A stretch of DNA of 43,832 bases from assembly GCA_945873195.1 (NCBI GenBank), contig CAMCDA010000012.1, forward strand, positions 1 through 43,832, given 5' to 3'. Shown here piece by piece: positions 36,848-43,832 of this stretch. Within the stretch, counting starts at the first letter, position 1. Every line of letters begins with the position of its first letter. Made by a program: the position numbers and the translations under genes. The stretch comes from Asaia bogorensis (lineage in GTDB: Bacteria > Pseudomonadota > Alphaproteobacteria > Acetobacterales > Acetobacteraceae). The notes beneath the pieces were generated by a model that did not search any database, was not told the DNA's origin, and worked only from the letters and a program-made list of their open reading frames with translations.

Positions 36848-36909
36848 CACGTTTCCCTTCGTTTGGGCTATCGCCTTTCGTACATTATCCGCACCGGACT
36901 CGGCTGTCT

Positions 36910-37968
36910 TCAAGTGGGCGTGACAAAGCTGATCGCCGAAGGGCTCCCGATGCGAATCACCAGCCCCGTTGCGGTCAGGCCACCTGTTGCGGGATCGATC
37001 CGGAATGCCGTGATGTCGTCGCTGTCCTGGTTGGCGGCATATAGATGTTGGCCATACGGATCGATCGCAAAGAACCTGGGCCGGACACCACCCGTTGGCG
37101 TGTGACCTAAATATGACAAATGTCCCGTCGCCGGATCGACCGCATAGCGCACCACGCTGTCCTGCCCGCGATTCGATACGTACAGGAACCGTCCATCGGC
37201 CGAGGTCGCGATTTCCGCCGTCGTGTTCCGGCCTGCATGACCTTCCGGCAGCGTCGTGACGGTCTGCGATTCGGCGGCGAATCCGGTGTCTCGATTCCAT
37301 TGGAAGGCCGTGACGGTCGAATCGAGTTCATTGTTCACATACAGAACCGGCAGGCTCGGGTGGAACACCGTATGACGTGGCGCGGCGCCGGCGCGGGATG
37401 GGACGGAGCCTTGCGCGGTTGGCGTGATGCCGGCGTTCTCGAACCGAAAGATGAAGGTGCAATCGAAGCCCTTGTCGGGGATGATGACGAAGCGGCCGGA
37501 TGGATCGAAGATCACGGCGTGCGGATGTGACGACGGCTGCTGCACCGGGTCGGGGCCTGGCGTGCCCATCAGTACATGCACCTGGCTGACGGGTTGCAGC
37601 GACCCATCCTCGGCCAGCGGCATCACCGCGACCGTTCCCGTGGTGTAGTTCGCGATCACCAGATGCCGTTCCGTGGGATCGAGCGCCGCATCCACCGGGT
37701 TGTTGCCCAGGCAGTCCTGCTGGTTGATCGGCGCCAGATAACCGGTCGCGCGGTCGATCGAGAACGCGCTGATCAGCTCCCGCCCGCCATGCACGCTGTA
37801 TAGGCGTGTAGAGTCACGATTGAGCGTGAACAGCGACGGGTTCTCCCACCCCCCGATGTGCTGGATATGCGTCCAGGCGCCGCTGGCCGGATCGATGCGA
37901 TAGACGTTGATGCCGTTGCCGCGCCCAGCGCGGTCCGGCGTTGTGTAGCCACCGACATAGGCGAACAT
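36910..37968 (-). CDS. Lactonase family beta-propeller (6-phosphogluconolactonase/YbhE-like)
   Basis: A 352-residue seven-bladed propeller-like protein. It starts MFAYVGGYTTPDRAGRGNGINVYRIDPASGAW, the family N-terminus, followed by the blade motifs NPSLFTLNRDSTRLYSV, NNPVDAALDPTERHLVIANYTTGTV, SHPHAVIFDPSGRFVIIPDKG and NTTAEIATSADGRFLYVSNRGQDSV. E. coli YbhE hydrolyses 6-phosphogluconolactone; related carboxy-muconate lactonising enzymes also exist. A GGAGG precedes the ATG. It belongs to the minus-strand cluster with the cupin and amidohydrolase. Confidence 0.9.
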   Translation of the reverse strand: MFAYVGGYTTPDRAGRGNGINVYRIDPASGAWTHIQHIGGWENPSLFTLNRDSTRLYSVHGGRELISAFSIDRATGYLAPINQQDCLGNNPVDAALDPTERHLVIANYTTGTVAVMPLAEDGSLQPVSQVHVLMGTPGPDPVQQPSSHPHAVIFDPSGRFVIIPDKGFDCTFIFRFENAGITPTAQGSVPSRAGAAPRHTVFHPSLPVLYVNNELDSTVTAFQWNRDTGFAAESQTVTTLPEGHAGRNTTAEIATSADGRFLYVSNRGQDSVVRYAVDPATGHLSYLGHTPTGGVRPRFFAIDPYGQHLYAANQDSDDITAFRIDPATGGLTATGLVIRIGSPSAISFVTPT

Positions 37969-38016
37969 GGGGCTTCCTCCGCTTTGGTTGCCACGACGAT
38001 AGCCGGTCACGGTGCG

Positions 38017-38844
38017 TCACGCATCCGGGGGACGATCGACCAGGTCCAGGATCAGGGCGCCGAGGCCGGGGTCGTCCCCGATGATCCCGAGATCCAGCAG
38101 CGGCGTGGCGCGTCCGGCTCGGGCGGCTTGCAGGAGCGCCGGCATGTCGTCTCGGGCGTGGGTGCCGTGGTTGACGAACAGGCCGAGGACGGCGGTTGGG
38201 CGATCCCCGATCCGGGTTAGGGCGTCGGGGACGAAGGGGGGTTCCTCGAGGAATGCGACCTCGACGATCGGGAAGGTGTCCCGCAGGGCGGCGGCGTGGC
38301 GGTGCGCGGCCGTGATGCGGCCCGGGGCTCGGGCGGAGCCGTGGGCGAGGAGGAGGATGGCCCCGATGGGCGTGGCGGCGCGGATGCGGGTGGCCAGCAG
38401 GGCGGGGAAGTTGGGGTGGACGCCAATGGGGGGGTGTTGGATTAGATGGGGTTCCGGCTTCGGCGGTGCCGCTATACCCCCCACCCCGGCCCTCCCCCTC
38501 AAGGGGGGAGGGGGTAGGGTCGGGTCACCGACCGGCGGCGGGCCGCCCATCGCTGGTGCGTTGAGGCCCAGCGCCCGGGGCAACGCCACGCGGGTGAAGT
38601 GGCCGTCTTCCATGAAGAACGGTACGACGTGGATCGTCGGGGCGGAGAGGCTGGCCAGGGCCTCAGCTGGGGTTGGGGCGCCGGTCAGGAAGCCGACCGC
38701 GATTTCCGCGAAGCGGTCGGTTGTTCGCAGCGCCTTGGCCTGCGCCTCCAGCACCTGGCCCGCGTCGGCGTAGCGGGCGGAGCCGTGGCCGATCAGCAGC
38801 AGGGCCTCCACGCGGGCGGGTCCGTCCGTCCGCGTGGCGGGCAT
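38017..38844 (-). CDS. Two-domain CbiX/SirB-type ferrochelatase-like protein
   Basis: A 275-residue protein with two chelatase-like halves. Half 1 has LLLIGHGSARYADAG (H20) and VVPFFMEDGHFT (H82); half 2 has LLLAHGSARAPGR (H168) and a C-terminal NHGTHARDDMP. CbiX/SirB insert metals into sirohydrochlorin. Residues about 105-128, including PPPPLRGRAGVGG, are encoded by the repeat copy C at 38477-38525, inserted in the loop of half 1. Loss of function is possible but the frame is open. It lies between the VOC gene (7-base gap) and the lactonase. Confidence 0.8.
   Translation of the reverse strand: MPATRTDGPARVEALLLIGHGSARYADAGQVLEAQAKALRTTDRFAEIAVGFLTGAPTPAEALASLSAPTIHVVPFFMEDGHFTRVALPRALGLNAPAMGGPPPVGDPTLPPPPLRGRAGVGGIAAPPKPEPHLIQHPPIGVHPNFPALLATRIRAATPIGAILLLAHGSARAPGRITAAHRHAAALRDTFPIVEVAFLEEPPFVPDALTRIGDRPTAVLGLFVNHGTHARDDMPALLQAARAGRATPLLDLGIIGDDPGLGALILDLVDRPPDA
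38477..38525. repeat. Palindromic repeat, copy C, inside the CbiX-like coding region
   Basis: CCTCCCCCTCAAGGGGGGAGGG with CCCCACCCCGGCC beside it matches one half of copies A and B. It is translated in frame and supplies about 16 residues, and so is an inserted element rather than part of the original fold. Confidence 0.8.
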
Positions 38845-38851
38845 CAGGATC

Positions 38852-39265
38852 TCAGGCGCGGGCTTCGGTTTCCGCCGGCGGGAAGTTGCATTCCACCGCG
38901 ATGCCGTCCGGATCGTAGTAGAACAGCTGAGTCATGTTCATCCGCGGCAGCACACGCTCATCATAGGTGATCCCGCGGCGCGCCAGGTCGGCCTTCATGT
39001 CCTTCAGCCCGACGCAGGAGAACGCGATATGGTCCAGCCGCCCGGTCTTGGCCGGATAGGACGGACCATCGGGGATCACCGGATCAATCGCGCGATAGCC
39101 CAGCAGATGGACGGTCGGCACGCCGCCGCAATACAGCCAATAGCCGGGGAACCCCAGCGGCGGGCGGTCGCCCACGGTCAGGCCGACGACGTCGCAATAG
39201 AAATTCTTCGTCCGCTCCAGATCGCGGGTGATGATCGTGTAGTGGTTCAGCGATTGCGCGGGCAT
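38852..39265 (-). CDS. VOC-family protein (glyoxalase/dioxygenase fold)
   Basis: A 137-residue vicinal-oxygen-chelate protein. The three expected metal ligands are H8 (SLNHYTIITRD), H79 (RLDHIAFSC) and E125 (GIAVECNF). LERTKNFYCDVVGLTVG is the usual N-terminal helix. Such proteins cleave or isomerise diol-type aromatics, dicarbonyls or antibiotics. Its place 15 bases after a flavin monooxygenase suggests a ring-opening or related catabolic step. The exact substrate is unknown. Confidence 0.88.
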   Translation of the reverse strand: MPAQSLNHYTIITRDLERTKNFYCDVVGLTVGDRPPLGFPGYWLYCGGVPTVHLLGYRAIDPVIPDGPSYPAKTGRLDHIAFSCVGLKDMKADLARRGITYDERVLPRMNMTQLFYYDPDGIAVECNFPPAETEARA

Positions 39266-39280
39266 CTCAGGGTCCCTTTG

Positions 39281-40411
39281 TCAGAACTGGTTCTCGGGTT
39301 TCAGGCCGAACAGCAACTGCCCGACCGTCTCGTAATGGAGCTGCCGCCCCTGCGCCTGCTGGGCGACCGTGTGCATGTCGCGCAGCCGGCGTTCATAGGG
39401 ATGATCCTCGAACACCGCGATCGAGCCGACCGCGTGATACAGCGTGTTCACAACCTCCCGCGCCTGCTGGATCGCCCAGGTGGACGCGAGGCGGATCATC
39501 ATCCGATCATTTTCCGTCATCTCACCGGTCTGTTCAACGTGCGCCCACGCCTCATCGACGGTCGTGTGCAGATTGAGCCTGGCGGAACGGTGCCGGGCGA
39601 CGCACTGCGCCAACTGGGACTGGACGACGTTGTTTTCCCGCATCGGCCGGCTGGCACCGCGGGCGACCTTGCCGGTGGGCAGGGTCAGGAAGGCGTCGAT
39701 CATGCCCTTGGCGATGCCCAGCCCCACGCCGCCGAACCCGATCGAGTAAAGCTGGCCGGAGGTGAACCGATACAGCAGGCTGTCCGATTGCCGGTATTTC
39801 GGGTGGTCGCGGTGCATGACGTGCGACGAAGGCACGAACAGATTGTCCACCGAATACTCGTTCGACGCCGTGCCCCGCAGCCCGACCGTGTGCCAGATAT
39901 CGGCCATCGTCGTGCTGGATTTCGGGAACAGGAAGGTCAGCAGCTCCTTCGTATCGGCAGTACGGATGTGGGCGCCGAGCCAGGTGGCGTTCTGGCTGCC
40001 GCTGGCGAAACGCCAGGTGCCGGTGACGCGGTAGCCGCCCTCGACGGGGATCGCCTCGAACGGACCAGGCGGGCCCCAAGCGAGGATGCCGTCCACGGTC
40101 CCGAACATCTCCTTCGCCACCGTCGGCGGCAGATAGGCGGCCGAGGTCGAGCATCCGTTGCTCTGGCAAACCACCCAGGCGGTGGAGGCGTCGATCGAGG
40201 AGATCGTTTCCGTCACCATCGCGAAGGTCTTGGGATGCAGTTCCATCCCGCCGACTTCCTTCGGCTTCAACATCCGGAAGAAGCCGCCGGATTTCAGGGC
40301 CGCGACGACGTTGGGGGTCAGTTCGCGGCGTTCGTTGAATTGATCCGCCTCCGCTTCGATCAGAGGCCGCAGATCGTGCGCGCGTTGGACCTGTTCGTGC
40401 AGTTGCGTCAT
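39281..40411 (-). CDS. Flavin-dependent monooxygenase, acyl-CoA-dehydrogenase fold (HsaA/HpaH-like)
   Basis: A 376-residue protein of the group D flavin monooxygenases: RPLIEAEADQFNERRELTPNVVAALKSGGFFRMLKPKEVGG at the N-terminus, VTETISSIDASTAWVVCQ, VTGTWRFASGSQNATWLG, and a C-terminal region ending LFGLKPENQF. HsaA (steroid) and p-hydroxyphenylacetate hydroxylases have this fold and use reduced flavin from a partner reductase, which is not seen here. The ATG at 40411 is the first gene of the minus-strand catabolic run. Confidence 0.87.
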   Translation of the reverse strand: MTQLHEQVQRAHDLRPLIEAEADQFNERRELTPNVVAALKSGGFFRMLKPKEVGGMELHPKTFAMVTETISSIDASTAWVVCQSNGCSTSAAYLPPTVAKEMFGTVDGILAWGPPGPFEAIPVEGGYRVTGTWRFASGSQNATWLGAHIRTADTKELLTFLFPKSSTTMADIWHTVGLRGTASNEYSVDNLFVPSSHVMHRDHPKYRQSDSLLYRFTSGQLYSIGFGGVGLGIAKGMIDAFLTLPTGKVARGASRPMRENNVVQSQLAQCVARHRSARLNLHTTVDEAWAHVEQTGEMTENDRMMIRLASTWAIQQAREVVNTLYHAVGSIAVFEDHPYERRLRDMHTVAQQAQGRQLHYETVGQLLFGLKPENQF

Positions 40412-40689
40412 CGCCGGATCCTTTGCGCCTGTCGTTGTGACAGTACAAAGGTCCAGCGCGCCCACGTCAAGCTGGGGTCGGGCACCGCGTCCTCCGGGGT
40501 GCCGCCGAGGGGATCGGTGGATAGGGTCTCAAAAGCCCAAGATGCCTGTTGGATCGAACCAAATGACCAAATTCAGACAATCCGATCAGTCCACTCCCGC
40601 GCCGCCTTGCCGGTTCCCCGATCACCGCCCTGTCCGCCGCACATGCACCGCGGGCTGATGGCCCTTCTCTGGATAGTCCGCGCGCTCAC

Positions 40690-41177
40690 CCTCCCAGCGG
40701 GCGTGACGCTTGGAACTGGCACGGCCAAGCCTGGATCGGCACCTACATCGACAAGGTCTGGCTCAAGTCCGAGGGCACGGTCCACGGCACCGGCCGCATC
40801 GACGACGGCCGGCGGGCGTGCGGGGCGTGCTGCCCTACTTCATCGAAACCGAGGCCACGCTCAACGCCAGCGACAACGGCCACTACGCCGCGCGCGTCGC
40901 CCTGTCCCATGACGTGCGCCTGACACAGAAACTGATCCTGCAACCGCAGGTCGACGTTAACCTTTACAGCAGGGCCGATCCGGGCCGGCATATCGGCGCG
41001 GGCCTGTCCAGCATCGAAGCCGGATTGCGCCCGCGGTATGAGATCGTTCCGGAATTCGCCCCCTATATCGGCGTGGTCTACGGCCGCCGCCTGGGCCAGA
41101 CCGCGCGCCTCGCGGCACAGGACGGCGACCCGGCGACGCAGATCCGGTTCGTGTTCGGCATACGAAGCTGGTTCTGA
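40690..41177 (+). pseudogene. copB: copB (copper resistance protein B) remnant with deletion and frameshift
   Basis: Two fragments in different frames match CopB in order. Fragment 1 (from about 40705) is WNWHGQAWIGTYIDKVWLKSEG; fragment 2 (about 40830-41177) is LPYFIETEATLNASDNGHYA and LILQPQVDVNLYSRADP, ending FVFGIRSWF, the CopB barrel end. About 40-60 residues of the middle are missing, and the frame changes at the junction. No start or signal peptide is kept. CopB is a periplasmic/outer-membrane copper protein; copA is not in the window. The gap 40412-40689 shows nothing else. Confidence 0.75.
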
Positions 41178-41199
41178 GTCGGCAGAATCTGCCCGGCGG

Positions 41200-41214
41200 T
41201 TAACGGACCGTTCA
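41200..41214 (+). promoter_or_regulatory. Candidate CtrA box upstream of fliF
   Basis: TTAA-N7-TTCA (41200-41214) differs from the full CtrA consensus TTAA-N7-TTAA by one base. It lies about 100 bases before the fliF ATG, between the copB remnant and fliF. Caulobacter fliF is CtrA-controlled, so the site fits. Confidence 0.5.
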
Positions 41215-41314
41215 CCTTTCCCGGGCACACTGCCGGCGTGACAGAACGCCACGCACGCAGGGGCACGATTTCTCCGATGCCACGCCGACCGCGCAAAACC
41301 CGCGAGACCACCCC

Positions 41315-42994
41315 ATGAAGGCGCTGCTCGACGGGCTGCGCGCCCTGGGACCCGCGCGCCTTGCCGCCATGGCCGTCGTGGCCGTAGGCGTCCTCGGCCT
41401 GCTGGCCATGCTGGCCGCGCGCGGCGGCGGGTCGGACCAGATGGCCCTGCTATACGGCGACCTCGACCCCCGGGAGGCCGGGCAGGTCACCGAACAGCTC
41501 AATCGCCGCCACATCCGCTACAAGCTGGCCGGCGGCGGCACGCAGATCCTCGTGCCCGTCGACCAGATCCCCGACACAAGGCTACTGCTGGCGCGCGAAG
41601 GCCTGCCGTCCGGCGGTTCGATCGGCTACGAGCTGTTCGATCGCGGCGACGGCCTGGCCTTCACCGAGTTCCAGCAGAAAATCAACGAAACCCGCGCGAT
41701 GGAAGGCGAGATCGCCCGCACGATCCGCGCCATCCGCGGTGTGCGCCAGGCCCGCGTCCACCTTGTGCTGCCAAGGCGCGAACCCTTCGCCCGCGACCGC
41801 CAGGACGCCCAGGCCAGCGTCTTGCTGACCATGACCGGCCAGCAGCGGCTGGATCAGGAAGGCGTGCAGGCGATCCTCAATCTGGTCGCCGCCGCGGTGC
41901 CGGGCCTGCGCCCACAGAACATCTCGGTGGTTGATTCACGCGGCGACCTGCTCGCCCGCGCCGGCCAGCCGATCAACCAGATGACCGCCGCGCTGTCAGC
42001 CGAGGAAGTCCGCCGCTCCACAGAACTCAGGCTGTCGCGGGCGGTCGAGGAAATGCTCGAACGCAGCCTGGGGCCAGGACGCGCGCGAGCGGAAGCGACG
42101 GTGCGGATGAATTTCGATCGCGTGAACGAAACGCAGGAGAAGTTCGATCCCGAAGGCCAGGTCACCCGCAGCACGCAAAGCGTGACCCAGAACAGCAAAT
42201 CCACCGAGCCCAGCGGCACGGTGTCGGTGCAGAACAACCTGCCGAACGCCGATGCCGGCGCGCAGGGCGCGGGGTCACAGGAAGCGCGCCAGGAAGAAAC
42301 CACCAACTTCGAGATCAGCAAGACCGTCCGCACCCTGATCCGCGAGCAACCGCAGATCGACCGCGTCAGCATCGCCGTCATGGTCGACGGCACGGAAATC
42401 GCCGGCGCCGATGGCAAGCGGGAATGGCAACCCCGCCCAGCCGAGGAAATGACTCGCCTCACCGCACTGGTGAAAAGCGCCATCGGCTATGACGAACGCC
42501 GCGGCGACGTGGTGGAGGTGGTGAGCTTGCGCTTCGCCGGCGGCATCGAACCGATGACGGACACGAGCGGGTTGTTTGGCCTCGGCCTGGAAAAGAACGA
42601 CTTCGTGCGGCTCGCGCAGACCGGGCTGTTCGGCCTGATCGGGTTGCTGGCACTGCTGCTGGTGCTGCGGCCGATGGTCCATCGCCTGACCGCGCTCGCC
42701 CCCGGCGGAGCGGCCGGCGGAAGCGGCGGCGGGGTCCAAGGCGGCGTGTTGACCGGACCTGGCGGCGCCATGCTCGCCGGCCCCGGCGGCATCACCCTCG
42801 CGGGCGGCGTCCCAGGGCTGGCCGCACCCGGTGGCGTCGCTGGCCTGCTGGAAGACGAAAGCATGGTCAACATGGCGCAGATCGAGGGCCAGATGCGCGC
42901 CTCCTCGCTCCGCAAACTATCGGAACTGGTGGAAAAACACCCGGATGAAACGCTGACGATCATGCGCGGCTGGATGGCGCAGGAAAATGGCTGA
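41315..42994 (+). CDS. fliF: Flagellar MS-ring protein FliF
   Basis: A 559-residue inner-membrane protein that forms the MS ring and holds FliG. The N-terminal TM is [20 protein letters not shown]; YscJ/FliF domain blocks include [21 protein letters not shown] and [16 protein letters not shown]; the periplasmic region has [29 protein letters not shown]; the second TM is [21 protein letters not shown]. The C-terminal cytoplasmic tail ([35 protein letters not shown]) is the FliG-binding part and is intact, preceded by an expanded Gly/Pro/Ala linker. Its stop overlaps fliG by 8 bases. Confidence 0.96.
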   Translation: MKALLDGLRALGPARLAAMAVVAVGVLGLLAMLAARGGGSDQMALLYGDLDPREAGQVTEQLNRRHIRYKLAGGGTQILVPVDQIPDTRLLLAREGLPSGGSIGYELFDRGDGLAFTEFQQKINETRAMEGEIARTIRAIRGVRQARVHLVLPRREPFARDRQDAQASVLLTMTGQQRLDQEGVQAILNLVAAAVPGLRPQNISVVDSRGDLLARAGQPINQMTAALSAEEVRRSTELRLSRAVEEMLERSLGPGRARAEATVRMNFDRVNETQEKFDPEGQVTRSTQSVTQNSKSTEPSGTVSVQNNLPNADAGAQGAGSQEARQEETTNFEISKTVRTLIREQPQIDRVSIAVMVDGTEIAGADGKREWQPRPAEEMTRLTALVKSAIGYDERRGDVVEVVSLRFAGGIEPMTDTSGLFGLGLEKNDFVRLAQTGLFGLIGLLALLLVLRPMVHRLTALAPGGAAGGSGGGVQGGVLTGPGGAMLAGPGGITLAGGVPGLAAPGGVAGLLEDESMVNMAQIEGQMRASSLRKLSELVEKHPDETLTIMRGWMAQENG

Positions 42995-43808
42995 AGTCGC
43001 CCCCACCGATCTGCGCGGCGTCAAGGGCGCGCAAAAGGCCGCCATCCTCATGCTCGCGCTGGGAGAAGCGCATTGCGCCCGCCTGTTCAGCATGATGCAC
43101 GAAGACGAGATCAAGGAAATCTCGGCCGCCATGGCACAGCTGGGCGCGATCCGCGCCGACGTGGTGGAACGCCTGTGCACTGATTTCATGGACACGATGG
43201 GATCGTCGGGCAACCTCGTCGGCAGCTTCGAAAGCACCGAAAATCTGCTGATGAAGGCCCTGCCGCGCGACCGCGTCACCCAGATCATGGAGGAAATCCG
43301 CGGCCCCGCCGGCCGGACCATGTGGGACAAGCTGGGCAACGTGCACGAAGAAGTGCTCGCGAACTACCTGAAGAACGAATACCCCCAAACCGTCGCGGTC
43401 GTGCTGTCCAAGGTGCGCGCCGACCACGCCGCCCGCGTGCTGACCCTGCTGCCCGACGCCTTCGCGATGGAGGTCGTCATGCGCATGCTGCGGATGGAGA
43501 CGGTGCAAAAGGACGTGCTCGATGGCGTCGAACGCACCCTGCGGTCGGAATTCATGTCCAACCTCGCCCGCAGCACGCGCCGTGACGCCCACGAACTGAT
43601 GGCCGACATCTTCAACAACCTCGACCGCGCCGCCGAAACCCGGTTCATCACGGGACTGGAGGAACGCAACCGCGAAGCCGCCGAACGTAATAGGGGCACA
43701 ACCACGGGCACGCAGGTGGCGGGTTCTCCGAACGCCGGCGGTCAAACGGGCGACGGAAACAACCGTGCTTGCGCCAATCAGGCAGGGCGCAGGCGAGCTC
43801 TGACGTAA
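42987..43808 (+). CDS. fliG: Flagellar motor switch protein FliG, C-terminal part replaced
   Basis: An open frame of 273 codons. Residues 1-234 are normal FliG: N-domain [19 protein letters not shown], middle domain with [10 protein letters not shown] and [20 protein letters not shown]. At codon 235 (43689) the expected RALMFTFEDL-like continuation changes to [18 protein letters not shown], and the frame ends after 39 more codons in unrelated sequence. Full FliG has about 330-350 residues; the torque-generating charged C-domain is thus missing. An insertion in the gene is the simplest explanation. If no other fliG exists, the motor would be inactive. Confidence 0.85.
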   Translation: MAEVAPTDLRGVKGAQKAAILMLALGEAHCARLFSMMHEDEIKEISAAMAQLGAIRADVVERLCTDFMDTMGSSGNLVGSFESTENLLMKALPRDRVTQIMEEIRGPAGRTMWDKLGNVHEEVLANYLKNEYPQTVAVVLSKVRADHAARVLTLLPDAFAMEVVMRMLRMETVQKDVLDGVERTLRSEFMSNLARSTRRDAHELMADIFNNLDRAAETRFITGLEERNREAAERNRGTTTGTQVAGSPNAGGQTGDGNNRACANQAGRRRALT

Positions 43809-43832
43809 TGGTCGAGCGGTTCGATGATCGCG
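43689..43832 (+). mobile_element. Unrelated DNA joined to fliG, possible left end of an inserted element
   Basis: Beginning near 43687 (CGTAATAGGGGCACAACC...) the sequence departs from fliG. The segment contains no known IS terminal repeat that I recognise. A new reading frame starts at 43808 ([27 protein letters not shown]...), one base overlapping the TAA, and runs off the window. Element type is unknown; an assembly join is an alternative. Confidence 0.4.

Noticed and set aside
36201-36923. A 240-codon Ala/Phe-rich plus-strand frame
   Set aside because: It is the antisense of the Lys/Ala octads, and the pattern follows from that repeat.
40412-40689. A long plus-strand frame extending from the minus-strand monooxygenase region into the copB remnant
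   Set aside because: It is formed by antisense sequence of two genes plus the intergenic gap and has no start region or domain of its own.

Overview
The window is GC-rich chromosomal DNA from an alphaproteobacterium. Rhodospirillales, and probably Acetobacteraceae, fit best, but this rests on protein style and gene order and not on any rRNA. Pointers are a DinB with an N-terminal zinc ribbon, FliX, a candidate CtrA box at fliF, a DksA with degenerate zinc ligands, an ArsR-methyltransferase fusion before metH, and the 'GTCATGGCCGGG' and 'CCCCTTGAGGGGGAGGG' intergenic repeats. Codon bias creates very long open antisense frames, which were discarded. No rRNA, tRNA, CRISPR array or complete insertion sequence was seen.

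Layout. 1-2314: the end of an unknown gene, then a ROK sugar kinase and dinB on the minus strand. 2315-2902: a repeat-filled gap. 2903-5104: a plus operon tusA-like / histone-deacetylase-like / xseB / tlyA. 5113-10340 (minus): a SahR-like regulator, metH and mntP. 10520-11707: a membrane acyltransferase. 11854-17908: the translation/transcription operon rimP-nusA-ylxR-infB-rbfA, followed by a Phd/VapC toxin-antitoxin pair instead of the truB gene often found there. 18628-20604: a crotonase and an acyl-CoA dehydrogenase. 20753-22549: two convergent PEP-CTERM genes whose ends overlap. 22717-26167: a 3-hydroxyisobutyrate-dehydrogenase-like enzyme, rpmB, a small unknown protein and an Atm1-type ABC transporter. 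26220-30069: a DUF4743/Nudix protein, dksA, fliX and the flgI-flgJ-flgN-like flagellar cluster, which has a well-formed sigma-54 promoter. 30152-34851: rsmD, an rluB-like gene, a glutamine amidotransferase, tadA, and thiC under a TPP riboswitch. 34886-40411: a minus-strand run of amidohydrolase, lysine/alanine-rich cupin, lactonase, CbiX-like protein, VOC protein and flavin monooxygenase. 40690-43832: a decayed copB, then fliF and a fliG whose 3' part is replaced by unrelated DNA.

How the parts work together. The SahR-like gene and metH probably form an SAH-responsive methionine-cycle operon with a 22-bp operator at 10352-10373. FliX, the 28150-28168 palindrome and the sigma-54 promoter resemble the Caulobacter FliX/FlbD circuit. 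thiC is probably controlled at translation, because its Shine-Dalgarno can pair with an upstream anti-SD.

Most unusual items: (1) a cupin protein with ten exact eight-residue Lys/Arg repeats and an AT-hook-like RGRP motif, a possible DNA-tethered small-molecule sensor; (2) interruption of fliG at codon 235, next to a copB pseudogene; (3) an intergenic repeat that supplies stop codons to two genes and is translated inside a third; (4) a probable ACG start codon for ylxR; (5) a terminator-like hairpin in the rimP-nusA leader.
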